Source: Streptomyces vilmorinianum (GTDB lineage: Bacteria > Actinomycetota > Actinomycetes > Streptomycetales > Streptomycetaceae). From it: a DNA stretch of 64,000 nucleotides. Positions within the stretch are counted from its first letter, which is position 1, and the number at the start of each line of letters is the position of its first letter. A program made the translations under genes and the position numbers. Below, one piece after another: positions 51,768 to 60,023 of the stretch. A model generated the notes under the pieces. That model was not told where the DNA came from, did not search any database, and saw only the letters and a program-made list of their open reading frames with translations. The stretch covers positions 7,520,001 to 7,584,000 of the forward strand of contig NZ_CP040244.1 in assembly GCF_005517195.1 (NCBI RefSeq), read 5' to 3'.

Positions 51768-53545
51768 ACGTGAGTCCGAAGGGGGCGCGGGAGCGCTGGG
51801 TCCGTACAGGTGGGATCGAGCTGTGTGTCGCCGAGCTGGGCGACGAGAGCCGGCCGACCGTTCTGCTCGTGCACGGCTATCCGGACTCCAAGGAGGTCTG
51901 GTCGGAGGTCGCGCACCGGCTCGCCGAACGCTTCCATGTGGTGCTGTACGACGTCCGGGGCCACGGCCGGTCGACGGCTCCGACGCCGCTGCGCGGCGGG
52001 TTCACGCTGGAGAAGCTGACGGACGACTTCCTGGCGGTCGCCGACGCGGTGAGCCCGGACCGGCCGGTCCACCTGGTCGGCCACGACTGGGGTTCGGTGC
52101 AGTCCTGGGAGTTCGTGACGGTCGCCCGCACGGAGGGCCGGATCGCCTCCTTCACCTCGATGTCCGGTCCGTCGCTCGACCACTTCGGGCACTGGATCAA
52201 GCAGCGGATGACGCGGCCCACCCCCCGCAGGGTCGGCCAGCTCCTCGGTCAGGGCGCCAAGTCCTGGTACGTGTACATGCTGCACACCCCCGTCCTGCCG
52301 GAGCTCGCCTGGCGCGGGCCGCTCGGCAAGCGGTGGCCGGGGCTCCTCCAGCGGGTCGAGAAGGTGCCCGCGGGCGACTACCCGACGCCGTCGCTGCCCA
52401 ATGACGCCGCGCACGGAGCCTGGCTCTACCGGGACAACATCCGCCCGCGGCTGAGCCGTCCACGTGCCGACGCGTACGCGCACGCCCCGGTGCAGCTGAT
52501 CACCCCGACCGGTGACGCCTTCCTGTCCGAGCGGCTCTACGACGACCTCGCCGACTGGGTACCGGACCTGACGCGGCGCTCCCTGCCGGGCAAGCACTGG
52601 ATACCGCGCACCCGGCCGGACCAGCTGGCCTCCTGGATCACCGAGTTCGTCCGGGCGAACGAGGATCCGTCCACCAGGGCCCCGAAGACGGCCGCGACGA
52701 GCAAGGCCGACCCGGTGTACGCCGAGCGGTTCGGCGGCCGGCTGGTCCTCGTGACCGGCGCGGCCAGCGGCATCGGGCGGGCCACCGCCTTCGCCTTCGC
52801 CGAGGCAGGTGCCCGGGTCGTCGCCGTCGACCGGGACGGCGAGGGCGCGGCCCGCACGGCGGAGATGGCACGGCTGATCGGCGCCCCCGAGGCCTGGGGA
52901 GAGACCGTCGACGTCAGCGACGAGCAGGCCATGGAGAAGCTCGCCGTGCGGGTGGCGAGCGAGTACGGAATCGTCGACGTCCTGGTCAACAACGCGGGCA
53001 TCGGCCTGTCCGGCTCGTTCTTCGAGACGACGAGCGAGGAGTGGAAGAAGGTCCTCGACGTCAATCTCTGGGGCGTCATCCACGGCTGCCGGATCTTCGG
53101 CGGGCAGATGGCCGAGCGCGGCCAGGGCGGCCACATCGTCAACACCGCCTCCGCCGCGGCCTTCCAGCCCTCCCGGGCCCTGCCCGCGTACGCCACGTCC
53201 AAGGCCGCCGTGCTGATGCTGAGCGAGTGCCTGCGCGCGGAGCTGGCGGGGCAGGGCATCGGGGTCTCGGCGATCTGTCCCGGCATCGTGAACACCAACA
53301 TCACCGCGACGGCCCGGTTCGCCGGGGCCGGCGAGGAGGAGCAGAAGCGTCGCCAGAAGGAGGCCTCCCGCCTCTACGGGCTGCGCAACTACCCGCCGGA
53401 GAAGGTCGCCGACGCGATCCTGCGCGCGGTGGTCCGCAACCAGGCCGTCGTCCCCGTCACCCCCGAGGCGCGCGGCGCCCACCTCATGTCCCGCTTCAGC
53501 CCCAAGACCCTGCGTGCGCTGGCCCGATGGGAGCCCCCGGCATGA
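51764..53545 (+). CDS. Alpha/beta hydrolase - short-chain dehydrogenase fusion (EphD-like)
   Basis: A 593-residue two-domain enzyme. Residues about 1-300 are an epoxide-hydrolase-type alpha/beta hydrolase (LLVHGYPDSKEVW, HLVGHDWGSVQSWEF with nucleophile Asp, catalytic His in PGKHWIPRTRP). Residues about 320-590 are an SDR (LVTGAASGIGRATAFAFAE, NNAGIGLSGSF, active site S in NTASAAAF and YATSKAA). Length and order match Mycobacterium tuberculosis EphD, implicated in lipid (mycolate) modification. Mycolates are absent from Streptomyces, so the substrate must differ. GTG 51764 overlaps the M24 stop; GTG 51770 is an alternative. Confidence 0.88.
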   Translation: MNVSPKGARERWVRTGGIELCVAELGDESRPTVLLVHGYPDSKEVWSEVAHRLAERFHVVLYDVRGHGRSTAPTPLRGGFTLEKLTDDFLAVADAVSPDRPVHLVGHDWGSVQSWEFVTVARTEGRIASFTSMSGPSLDHFGHWIKQRMTRPTPRRVGQLLGQGAKSWYVYMLHTPVLPELAWRGPLGKRWPGLLQRVEKVPAGDYPTPSLPNDAAHGAWLYRDNIRPRLSRPRADAYAHAPVQLITPTGDAFLSERLYDDLADWVPDLTRRSLPGKHWIPRTRPDQLASWITEFVRANEDPSTRAPKTAATSKADPVYAERFGGRLVLVTGAASGIGRATAFAFAEAGARVVAVDRDGEGAARTAEMARLIGAPEAWGETVDVSDEQAMEKLAVRVASEYGIVDVLVNNAGIGLSGSFFETTSEEWKKVLDVNLWGVIHGCRIFGGQMAERGQGGHIVNTASAAAFQPSRALPAYATSKAAVLMLSECLRAELAGQGIGVSAICPGIVNTNITATARFAGAGEEEQKRRQKEASRLYGLRNYPPEKVADAILRAVVRNQAVVPVTPEARGAHLMSRFSPKTLRALARWEPPA

Positions 53546-54471
53546 CATCAAGGCCGATCGGCGAGAAACGGACGGAGCACCATGTGATCGCGCCGCGGCG
53601 GGTCTCGTTCGACTGGGACGCGACCCCGCTGCACTGGATACCGGGCGAGCCGACCGCCACGCATGTGATCAACGTGCTGCATCTGCTCCTGCCCGCCGGG
53701 GAGCGGTGGTTCGTCAAGGTGTTCAAGGAGGCCCTGCCCCTGGTCCGTGACCCGGGGCTGCGAGAAGACGTCAAGGGCTTCATGGGCCAGGAGGCCACCC
53801 ACAGCGTCCAGCACGCCTCTGTGCTCGACCACCTGGCCGCGCAGCACCTGGACACCTCGGCGTACACCCGGCATGTGGACTTCCTCTTCGAGAAGCTCCT
53901 CGGGGAGACGCCGCCGTGGGGGGTGCCGGTCCCGACGCAGGAGTGGCTGCGTTTCCGGCTCTCCCTGATCGCGGCGATCGAGCAGTTCACCGCGGTGCTC
54001 GGGAACTGGGTGCTGCACGCCGAGGGGCTCGACCGGGCCGGGTGCGATCCGGTGATGCTCGATCTGCTGCGCTGGCACGGCGCCGAGGAGGTCGAGCACC
54101 GGGCGGTCGCCTTCGACATGTACCAGCACTGCGGCGGTACGGGTGCGGCCCGCTATGCGCGCCGTATCGAGGGCATGGCGGTCACCGCACCCGTCCTGCT
54201 GTGGCTGTGGGCGTGGGGCGCCTCGTATCTGATCCGGCACGACCCCCAGCTGGCGGGCCGCCTGCGCTATTCGCTGCGCGCGCACAACAAGGCGGTCGCC
54301 AAGGGACTGCTGCCGAGCTGGCGCGAGCTGGGCGCGGCCGTGCCCCGCTACTTCCGGCGGTCGTACCATCCCTCGCAGGAGGGTTCCCTGCGCAGGGCCG
54401 TGGAGTACCTCGCGTCCTCTCCCGCGGCCAGGGCCGCGGCGGGCGCGGTGGGTCGCGCCGCGATCGGGTAG
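53542..54471 (+). CDS. Predicted metal-dependent hydrolase (PF10118-type, di-iron-like)
   Basis: A 309-residue helical protein. Carboxylate/His pairs typical of a ferritin-like metal site are visible: FMGQEATHSVQHAS, LIAAIEQFTAV and HGAEEVEHRAVAFD. A hydrophobic segment (APVLLWLWAWGASYLI) suggests membrane association. ATGA overlap with the fusion gene. Members of this family often sit beside SDR and lipid genes; activity is unproven. Confidence 0.8.
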   Translation: MTSRPIGEKRTEHHVIAPRRVSFDWDATPLHWIPGEPTATHVINVLHLLLPAGERWFVKVFKEALPLVRDPGLREDVKGFMGQEATHSVQHASVLDHLAAQHLDTSAYTRHVDFLFEKLLGETPPWGVPVPTQEWLRFRLSLIAAIEQFTAVLGNWVLHAEGLDRAGCDPVMLDLLRWHGAEEVEHRAVAFDMYQHCGGTGAARYARRIEGMAVTAPVLLWLWAWGASYLIRHDPQLAGRLRYSLRAHNKAVAKGLLPSWRELGAAVPRYFRRSYHPSQEGSLRRAVEYLASSPAARAAAGAVGRAAIG

Positions 54472-54484
54472 CCGGAGCGAGCGG

Positions 54485-55585
54485 GTGGGAGCGGGTTTGT
54501 CGGAGCAGTCAGCACAGTCGGGTCGGTCGTCCGGAGCCGGGCAGCCGTCCGGGGGCGGGCAGCCGTCCGGAGCCGGGCAGCCGTCCGCGGGCGGGCAGCC
54601 GTCCGGAGCCGGGCAGCCGTCCGCGGGCGGGCAGCCTTACGCCGCAGGGCAGCCGTCCCCGGCGGAGTACCGGATCGAGGATCTGGCCCACCACAGCGGT
54701 GCCACGGTCCGGACGATCCGCGCCTACCAGGACCGCGGTCTGCTGCCCCGGCCGGAGCGCCGGGGCAGGTCCAATGTGTACGGGGACACGCATCTGGCCC
54801 GGCTGCGGCAGATCGCGGACCTGCTCGACCGCGGCTACACGCTGGCCTCCATCAAGGAACTGCTCGAGGCCTGGGACGCGGGGCGCGGGCTGGGTGGCGT
54901 CCTCGGTCTGGTCGCCGAGGTCGACGGTCCGTGGACGGACGAGAAGGCCGACCGGATCTCCCGCGAGGAGCTGGACGCCACGTTCGGCGGCACGCCGGAC
55001 GAGGAGGCGGTCCGGGAGGCGATCGAGCTCGGCGTTCTGGAGCCCGTGCCCGGCCGGGCGGACGAGTTCCTGGTCCCGAGCCCCCAGGAGCTGGCCGTGG
55101 CGGCCGAGTTGTACGAGGCGGGCGTGCCGCTCTCGGCGATCTCCGGGCACCTGCGGGAACTTCGCGTCCAGGTCGAGCACATCGCCTCCCGTTTCCTGGA
55201 GTTCACGACCGAGCACGTCTTCGCGCGCTACCTGGAGCACCGGCCGCCGACGGACGCCGACGCGGCCGCCGCGGCGACGATGGTGCGGCGGCTGAGGCCA
55301 CTGGCCCAGCAGACGGTGGACGCCGAACTCGCCCGTGCGATGCGCCTGTTCGCCACACGCCACCTGCAGCACCACCTGTCGGCCGAGCCGCCGCCGGTCC
55401 GGGACGACGAGCCGCGGCCGGTGACCCTGCCCTCCGGGACGATCCGCGCTGTCCAGCGGCTCGTTGGCGCGGAGAACGTGGCGGCGTTCATCGCGGCGGC
55501 CGCCGAACGCGAGGTGCAGACCCGCACATTGGATACCCTTGCCTCAAACCACCATGAAGGAGCGCAAGTCGGTCAAGTGCCCTGA
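54485..55585 (+). CDS. MerR-family transcriptional regulator
   Basis: A 366-residue regulator. After a repetitive tail of about 55 residues (GQPSGAGQPSAGGQPS) comes the MerR winged helix (YRIEDLAHHSGATVRTIRAY, RGLLPRPERRGRSNVYG) and a long effector domain. No cysteine cluster for metal sensing is evident, so the ligand is probably organic. It lies 13 bp after the hydrolase gene and likely autoregulates the M24-EphD-hydrolase operon. GTG 54485 gives the longest form; a TTG a few codons later is possible. Confidence 0.82.
   Translation: MGAGLSEQSAQSGRSSGAGQPSGGGQPSGAGQPSAGGQPSGAGQPSAGGQPYAAGQPSPAEYRIEDLAHHSGATVRTIRAYQDRGLLPRPERRGRSNVYGDTHLARLRQIADLLDRGYTLASIKELLEAWDAGRGLGGVLGLVAEVDGPWTDEKADRISREELDATFGGTPDEEAVREAIELGVLEPVPGRADEFLVPSPQELAVAAELYEAGVPLSAISGHLRELRVQVEHIASRFLEFTTEHVFARYLEHRPPTDADAAAAATMVRRLRPLAQQTVDAELARAMRLFATRHLQHHLSAEPPPVRDDEPRPVTLPSGTIRAVQRLVGAENVAAFIAAAAEREVQTRTLDTLASNHHEGAQVGQVP
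54537..54655 (+). repeat. Coding 18-bp tandem repeat in the MerR N-terminus
   Basis: Six to seven in-frame units related to gcagccgtccggagccgg, encoding Gly-Gln-Pro-Ser-Gly/Ala-Gly blocks before the DNA-binding domain. Confidence 0.9.
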
Positions 55586-55598
55586 TATGACACGCCGC

Positions 55599-55652
55599 TT
55601 GTCCACAGAATCGTCAATTCCCCTGTGGATAAGTCACGTTCGCTGTGGATCA
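55599..55652. promoter_or_regulatory. Second group of DnaA boxes (three)
   Basis: TTGTCCACA at 55599-55607 (exact Streptomyces consensus), TGTGGATAA at 55624-55632 (exact TTATCCACA reversed) and TGTGGATCA at 55644-55652, all in the 120-bp gap between the MerR and kptA genes. Confidence 0.8.
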
Positions 55653-55708
55653 AACATCCGCGCTTCAATTCCGTGGTCGGCCGCTCCGGCCTCCGGCATC
55701 CTGGCGCC

Positions 55709-56272
55709 ATGAACCGACCCATGGACGACAGACGCACCGTGAAGGTGTCGAAGTACCTGTCGAAGCATCTGCGCCACCAGCCCGAGCGGATCGGGCTGGT
55801 CCTCGACGCGAACGGCTGGACCGAGATCGACACGCTCCTGCGGGCGGCGGCCGAGCACGGTTTCCCGATCAGCCGCGCCGAGCTGGACCATGTCGTCGCC
55901 GTCAACGACAAGAAGCGTTTCGCGATCGAGGGGACGCGCATCCGCGCCAGCCAGGGACACACCGTCCAGGTGGACCTGGACCTTCCGGTGGCCGAACCGC
56001 CCGCGTACCTCTACCACGGTACGGTCGCGGCCAGCCTGGCCGCCATCCGGGCGGAGGGGCTGCGGCCCATGGCCCGCCACCACGTCCATCTCTCCCCCGA
56101 CCGGGAGACGGCGACCCGGGTCGGCGCGCGGCGTGGCCGCCCCGTGGTCCTGAGCGTGGACGCCGGCGCGATGCACCGGGCCGGCCATGTCTTCCACCTC
56201 AGCGCCAACGGCGTCTGGCTGACCGACGCCGTCCCCCCGGAGTACCTCCGCTTCCCCGACGGCCGGGGATGA
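55709..56272 (+). CDS. kptA: RNA 2'-phosphotransferase (Tpt1/KptA)
   Basis: A 187-residue protein. It has the SKYLSKHLRHQPERIGL signature, DANGWTEIDTLL, KKRFAI, RIRASQGHT and the C-terminal ADP-ribosyltransferase-like half (YLYHGTVAASLAAI, HVHLSPDRETATRVGARR). It removes an internal 2'-phosphate from RNA using NAD+. ATG 55709; a second ATG at 55721 would also work. Its bacterial role is unclear, as no tRNA splicing ligase is near. Confidence 0.93.
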   Translation: MNRPMDDRRTVKVSKYLSKHLRHQPERIGLVLDANGWTEIDTLLRAAAEHGFPISRAELDHVVAVNDKKRFAIEGTRIRASQGHTVQVDLDLPVAEPPAYLYHGTVAASLAAIRAEGLRPMARHHVHLSPDRETATRVGARRGRPVVLSVDAGAMHRAGHVFHLSANGVWLTDAVPPEYLRFPDGRG

Positions 56273-56353
56273 TCGCCGGCGGACTCGCCGACCATACGGC
56301 TGCAGGGCGCCGTTAATCCGCACGGACGGTTTTGTTACAGCCCGCGTGCAGGA

Positions 56354-57010
56354 TCAGGCGTGGTCGGCCAGCTCGCTCATCTCGTACTGGGCGAAGAGGC
56401 GCTCCCCCCGGTCGGGGTTCAGGTCCAGGGTCGCCAGCAGCGCGGGGACGGAGATGCTGGGCACCACATGCCTCAGCAGCACGGCGACCCGGCGCTCCAG
56501 GTCCTCGCGCTCGCAGAGGATCTGGGACATCGTCTGGATCCCGGCGAAGGCGCCGGCGAAGAGCTCGGCCGTGTCGACCACGTTCACGTGGGGCAACAGC
56601 TCGCCCTGAGCCTTGGCCGCCTCGAGGATCTCGGTCACCTGGGCCACCCAGGCGCGGAAGGGCATGGCGCGGTCGACGCCCGTGGCCCCTTGGTCGATGG
56701 CCAGGGCGACGCTGGCGCGGACCAGCGGTTCGCGGCGCAGCCGGTACGCGAGGACCATGCCCTGGTCCACCAGCTCCTGCAGCTTGGTCGCCTGCGGTGG
56801 CAGCGGCCCGAAGTCCAGCTGGGCGCTGAGCACACCGAGAGCCAGGTCCTCCTTCGAGGAGAAGTGGAAGTACAGCGCGCCCTTGGTGACCTCGGCCCGC
56901 TGGAGGACCTCACCGATGGTGGTCCCGTCGTAGCCGCGCTCGGCGAAGACGGTCGCGGCCGCCTCCAGAATCGCCTGTCGCGTCCTGATCGCACGTTCCT
57001 GCTGCGCCAT
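56354..57010 (-). CDS. scbR: Gamma-butyrolactone receptor (ScbR/ArpA-type TetR regulator)
   Basis: A 218-residue TetR-family repressor. The DNA-binding helix-turn-helix (RQAILEAAATVFAERGYDG, TTIGEVLQRAEVTKGALYFHF) is the ScbR/ArpA form, and the ligand domain has the matching FRAWVAQVTEILEAAKAQGE region. In this family the hormone releases the repressor from ARE operators. It is divergent from the AfsA-type synthase gene 122 bp away, with a partial ARE between them, the standard autoregulatory pair. The symbol is by family; strict orthology is not tested. Confidence 0.88.
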   Translation of the reverse strand: MAQQERAIRTRQAILEAAATVFAERGYDGTTIGEVLQRAEVTKGALYFHFSSKEDLALGVLSAQLDFGPLPPQATKLQELVDQGMVLAYRLRREPLVRASVALAIDQGATGVDRAMPFRAWVAQVTEILEAAKAQGELLPHVNVVDTAELFAGAFAGIQTMSQILCEREDLERRVAVLLRHVVPSISVPALLATLDLNPDRGERLFAQYEMSELADHA

Positions 57011-57068
57011 GGGACGCCTCCTGTCCGCTGCGCCCTGTGGCCAGCACTTCTCTGAGAGTGTCGAAAAG

Positions 57069-57088
57069 AAAACCGGACTGTAGGTATT
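57069..57088. promoter_or_regulatory. ARE-like operator between scbR and scbA
   Basis: aaaaccggactgtaggtatt has one strong AAACCGG half and one degenerate half. It sits in the divergent promoter, where ScbR-type repressors normally bind. Confidence 0.6.
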
Positions 57089-57132
57089 CTATCCGGGCAG
57101 TACACGCTCCGGCGCGCGATTCAGGGGGACCC

Positions 57133-58176
57133 ATGGATGAGATGCAGTCGCTCGGAACCACAGTGCGCAGCGGAGGCCTCGGGACCGTACCCGACCCGCT
57201 GCCCCACTCGCACGACTCCGCCAGGGCATGGCGGGGAGACGTCACGTCCGATGCGGTCCACCGGACCGACCCGGCGGACATATTCCCCACCGGCTGGGCG
57301 CCCCTGACGGACACTCGCTACTCGGTCTCGGCCCACTGGCCGCTCACCCACCGCTTCTACGCCCCGGTCTCGGACAGCCATCAGGACCCGCTGCTGGTCG
57401 CCGAGACCATGCGGCAGACCGCGATGCTCCTGGCCCACCGGGAGTTCGGCGTACCGGTCGGCGACCAGTTCGTGATGTGGGACCTCTGGTACGACGCGTC
57501 CCCCACCGCCCTCGCCCTGGACGGGACGGACGCGGAGATCACCGTCGACGTCATCTGCTCCGACATCAAGCGGCGCGGCCGCGGCCTCAGCGGTATGTAC
57601 GTCTCGATGGTCCTCACCCGCGCCGGACAGCTCCTGGCGACCGGGGGCGGCCGCATCAGCTGCACCTCGGCCCCCGCCTACCGCCGGCTGCGCGGCGACC
57701 GGATGGCCCTGGTCGGCGCGCCCGTACCGCTCCTGCCCGCGCTGCCGCCCCGGGCGGTCGGCCGGGTGAACGCCGACGACGTCGTCCTGGCCCCCACCGA
57801 CCGCCCGAACGCCTGGCGGCTGCGGCTCAACACCGGGCATCCGACGCTCTTCAGCCGCCCGAACGACCACGTGCCCGGGATGCTCCTGGTGGAGGCGGCG
57901 CGCCAGGCCGCCACCGCCGTCGGCTCGCGCAGGACGTTCCTCCCCACCAGCCTGGAGATCTCCTTCAGCCGTTACGTCGAGCTCGACAGCCCGTGCTGGA
58001 TCGAGGCCCAGGTGCTTCCCTCGCACGACCCCTCGCGGACGACCGTGCGCATCACCGGCGTCCAGGACGGCGAACCGGTCTTCGTGAGCACCCTCACCGC
58101 CCCCGCTCAGGCTCCCGACCGGGCCGAGGAGCTGGCGGGGACGGTGCCCCGCCCCCGCAGCGGCCTCGCGCGCTGA
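57133..58176 (+). CDS. scbA: AfsA/ScbA-type gamma-butyrolactone synthase
   Basis: A 347-residue protein with two AfsA hot-dog repeats. The first carries YSVSAHWPLTHRFYAPVSD, ETMRQTAMLLAHREFGVP. The second carries VNADDVVLAPTDRPNAWRLRL, HVPGMLLVEAARQAA. This enzyme joins a beta-ketoacyl chain to dihydroxyacetone phosphate at the start of butyrolactone hormone synthesis. ATG 57133 after AGGGGG. The downstream reductase-like genes probably finish the molecule. Confidence 0.9.
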   Translation: MDEMQSLGTTVRSGGLGTVPDPLPHSHDSARAWRGDVTSDAVHRTDPADIFPTGWAPLTDTRYSVSAHWPLTHRFYAPVSDSHQDPLLVAETMRQTAMLLAHREFGVPVGDQFVMWDLWYDASPTALALDGTDAEITVDVICSDIKRRGRGLSGMYVSMVLTRAGQLLATGGGRISCTSAPAYRRLRGDRMALVGAPVPLLPALPPRAVGRVNADDVVLAPTDRPNAWRLRLNTGHPTLFSRPNDHVPGMLLVEAARQAATAVGSRRTFLPTSLEISFSRYVELDSPCWIEAQVLPSHDPSRTTVRITGVQDGEPVFVSTLTAPAQAPDRAEELAGTVPRPRSGLAR

Positions 58177-58219
58177 CCGCCCCTGCCCGCCCGGCCGACC
58201 CGAGAGAGAACACCGCCCC

Positions 58220-59206
58220 ATGGCACCACGCTCCACGGCACCACGCCCGACGGCACCACGTCCGACGGCACCACGCGTTCTGATTACCGGCCCCAGCGGC
58301 TTCATCGGGAGCCATGTGGTGGCCGCCGCCGCACGGTCCTCCGCACACGCGCGGTCCCGTCTGATGTCGCGTCGCACAGCGCCCGTCGAGTCAGGATCCC
58401 CCGACGTGGAGACCGTGTTCGGAGATCTCGCCGTACCGGATTCGCTGCGCGGGATCTGCGACGGAGTCGACGTCGTGATCCACTGCGCCTCGCACATCGG
58501 CGGGGACGAGCAGACCTCGACGGCCGTCAACGACCACGGCACCCGCGCCCTGGTCGAGGAAGCGGTCCGCGCCGGCGTCCGCCGCGTCGTCTACGTCAGC
58601 ACCGCATCCGTCTACGGTAGGGGCCCGTTCCGGGAGGCGTTGCCGGGGCAGCCGCCGATCGCCCCCGTATCGGTCACCAGCCGCACCCGCGCCGCCGCCG
58701 AGCGGCACGTCCTCGACGCCGGAGGCACCGTACTGCGGCCGCACCTCGTCTACGGGACGGGTGACCGGTGGGTCGTCCCCGGCCTCGTCGGGCTGGTCCG
58801 CCGGCTCGCGGCCGAGCTGACGTGCACGAGCCTGCACTCGATGATCGACGTGGAGAGCCTGGCCCGCGCCACGCTCGCGGCGGCCCTGTCGCCGAAGGAC
58901 CCGGCCGGCGTCCACCACGTCAACCACCCGACGCCGGTCTCCTCCACCGAGCTGCTGGCGACGGTGGCCGACTGTCTCGACCTGCCGCCGACCGACGCGA
59001 AGGCGGACGTGGCGACCGCACGCGCGCTGCTCGCCGGGTCGCCGCGCGCCCTGCACCACCTGGACATGCTCGCGCTGGACCACTGGTTCGCCGACGACGC
59101 GTTCTGGCGGGACGTCGGGTGCGATCCGGGCTCCGGGTTCGCCACGGAGTTCCCCCGCCACGCCTCGTGGTACCACCAAGTCGCCGACCTCGGCCTGAAA
59201 GCCTGA
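58220..59206 (+). CDS. NAD-dependent epimerase/dehydratase in the butyrolactone cluster
   Basis: A 328-residue extended SDR. After a repetitive lead (TAPRPTAPRPTAPR, 15-bp units at about 58222-58275) comes the Rossmann motif VLITGPSGFIGSHVVAA, VVIHCASHIGG and VYVSTASVYG. The usual YxxxK is changed (SVTSRTRAAAERHV), so catalysis may be unusual. Genes of this type follow afsA homologues in other Streptomyces and are thought to act in hormone maturation. Substrate not proven. Confidence 0.75.
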   Translation: MAPRSTAPRPTAPRPTAPRVLITGPSGFIGSHVVAAAARSSAHARSRLMSRRTAPVESGSPDVETVFGDLAVPDSLRGICDGVDVVIHCASHIGGDEQTSTAVNDHGTRALVEEAVRAGVRRVVYVSTASVYGRGPFREALPGQPPIAPVSVTSRTRAAAERHVLDAGGTVLRPHLVYGTGDRWVVPGLVGLVRRLAAELTCTSLHSMIDVESLARATLAAALSPKDPAGVHHVNHPTPVSSTELLATVADCLDLPPTDAKADVATARALLAGSPRALHHLDMLALDHWFADDAFWRDVGCDPGSGFATEFPRHASWYHQVADLGLKA

Positions 59207-59217
59207 AAGGGCGCCCC

Positions 59218-59982
59218 ATGGCTCCACTCACGGACAAGACCGCCCTCGTGACAGGGGCGAGCCGCGGTATCGGCAGAGGTATCGCCGAACGGCTGGGCCG
59301 GGACGGCGCCCTGGTGGCCGTCCACTACGGGACCCAGGAGACGGCCGCGAAGGAGACGGTCGCCGCGATCAGGGAGAGCGGCGGACGGGCCTTCCCGGTC
59401 CGGGCCGAGCTGGGCGTCGACGGCGATGTCGCCGCGCTCTACGCCGCGTTCGACGCGGGTCTTGAGGCGCAGGGGGCGCAGCCCGGCCTCGACATCCTCG
59501 TCAACAACGCCGCGGCCAGCGGGTCGGGGCCGATCGACGCGGTGGAACCCGCCGTCTTCGACCGGCTGGTCGCGATCAACGTCAAGGCACCGCTCTTCCT
59601 CGTCCAGGAGGGGCTGAAGCGGCTGCGGGACGGGGGGCGCGTCATCAACATCTCGTCGGCCGTGACGCGGCACGCCTTCCCCGAATCCGTCGCGTACGCC
59701 ATGACCAAGGGCGCGCTCGACACGATGACGCTCGCTCTCGCCAAGGGGCTGGGGAGCCGGGGCATCACCGTGAACTCCGTCGCCCCCGGTTTCGTGGCGA
59801 CGGACATGAACGCCCGCCGCAGGGCGACCCCCGAGGCGCGGGCGGCCCTGGCGGCCCACTCGGTCTTCAACCGGATCGGGGAGCCCTCGGACATCGCGGA
59901 CGTGGTGGCCTTCCTGGCCTCCGACGACGCGCGCTGGATCACGGGGCAGTACCTCGACGTCTCCGGCGGGACGGGCCTCTGA
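59218..59982 (+). CDS. Short-chain dehydrogenase/reductase in the butyrolactone cluster
   Basis: A 254-residue classical SDR: LVTGASRGIGRGIAERLG, NNAAASGSGP, active-site Ser in NISSAVTRH, Tyr/Lys in YAMTKGALD and C-terminal GQYLDVSGGTGL. Probably NADPH-dependent. BarS1-type enzymes of this class reduce the 6-keto group of virginiae-butanolide-type hormones, a plausible role here. It is 11 bp after the epimerase and in the same operon. Confidence 0.85.
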   Translation: MAPLTDKTALVTGASRGIGRGIAERLGRDGALVAVHYGTQETAAKETVAAIRESGGRAFPVRAELGVDGDVAALYAAFDAGLEAQGAQPGLDILVNNAAASGSGPIDAVEPAVFDRLVAINVKAPLFLVQEGLKRLRDGGRVINISSAVTRHAFPESVAYAMTKGALDTMTLALAKGLGSRGITVNSVAPGFVATDMNARRRATPEARAALAAHSVFNRIGEPSDIADVVAFLASDDARWITGQYLDVSGGTGL

Positions 59983-59992
59983 GGCGGCCCGG

Positions 59993-60010
59993 CCCACCGG
60001 TACCGGTGGG
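59993..60010. terminator. Convergent palindromic terminator
   Basis: cccaccggtaccggtggg is perfectly palindromic in the 41-bp gap between the convergent SDR and second receptor genes. Confidence 0.65.
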
Positions 60011-60023
60011 TGGGGACCGGGGT

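Noticed and set aside
51362..53551. Minus-strand open frame of 729 codons opposite the M24 and EphD-like genes
   Set aside because: Shadow ORF: Arg/Gly/Val/Ala-rich with no domain, opposite genes with clear motifs. Such frames are expected at this GC content.
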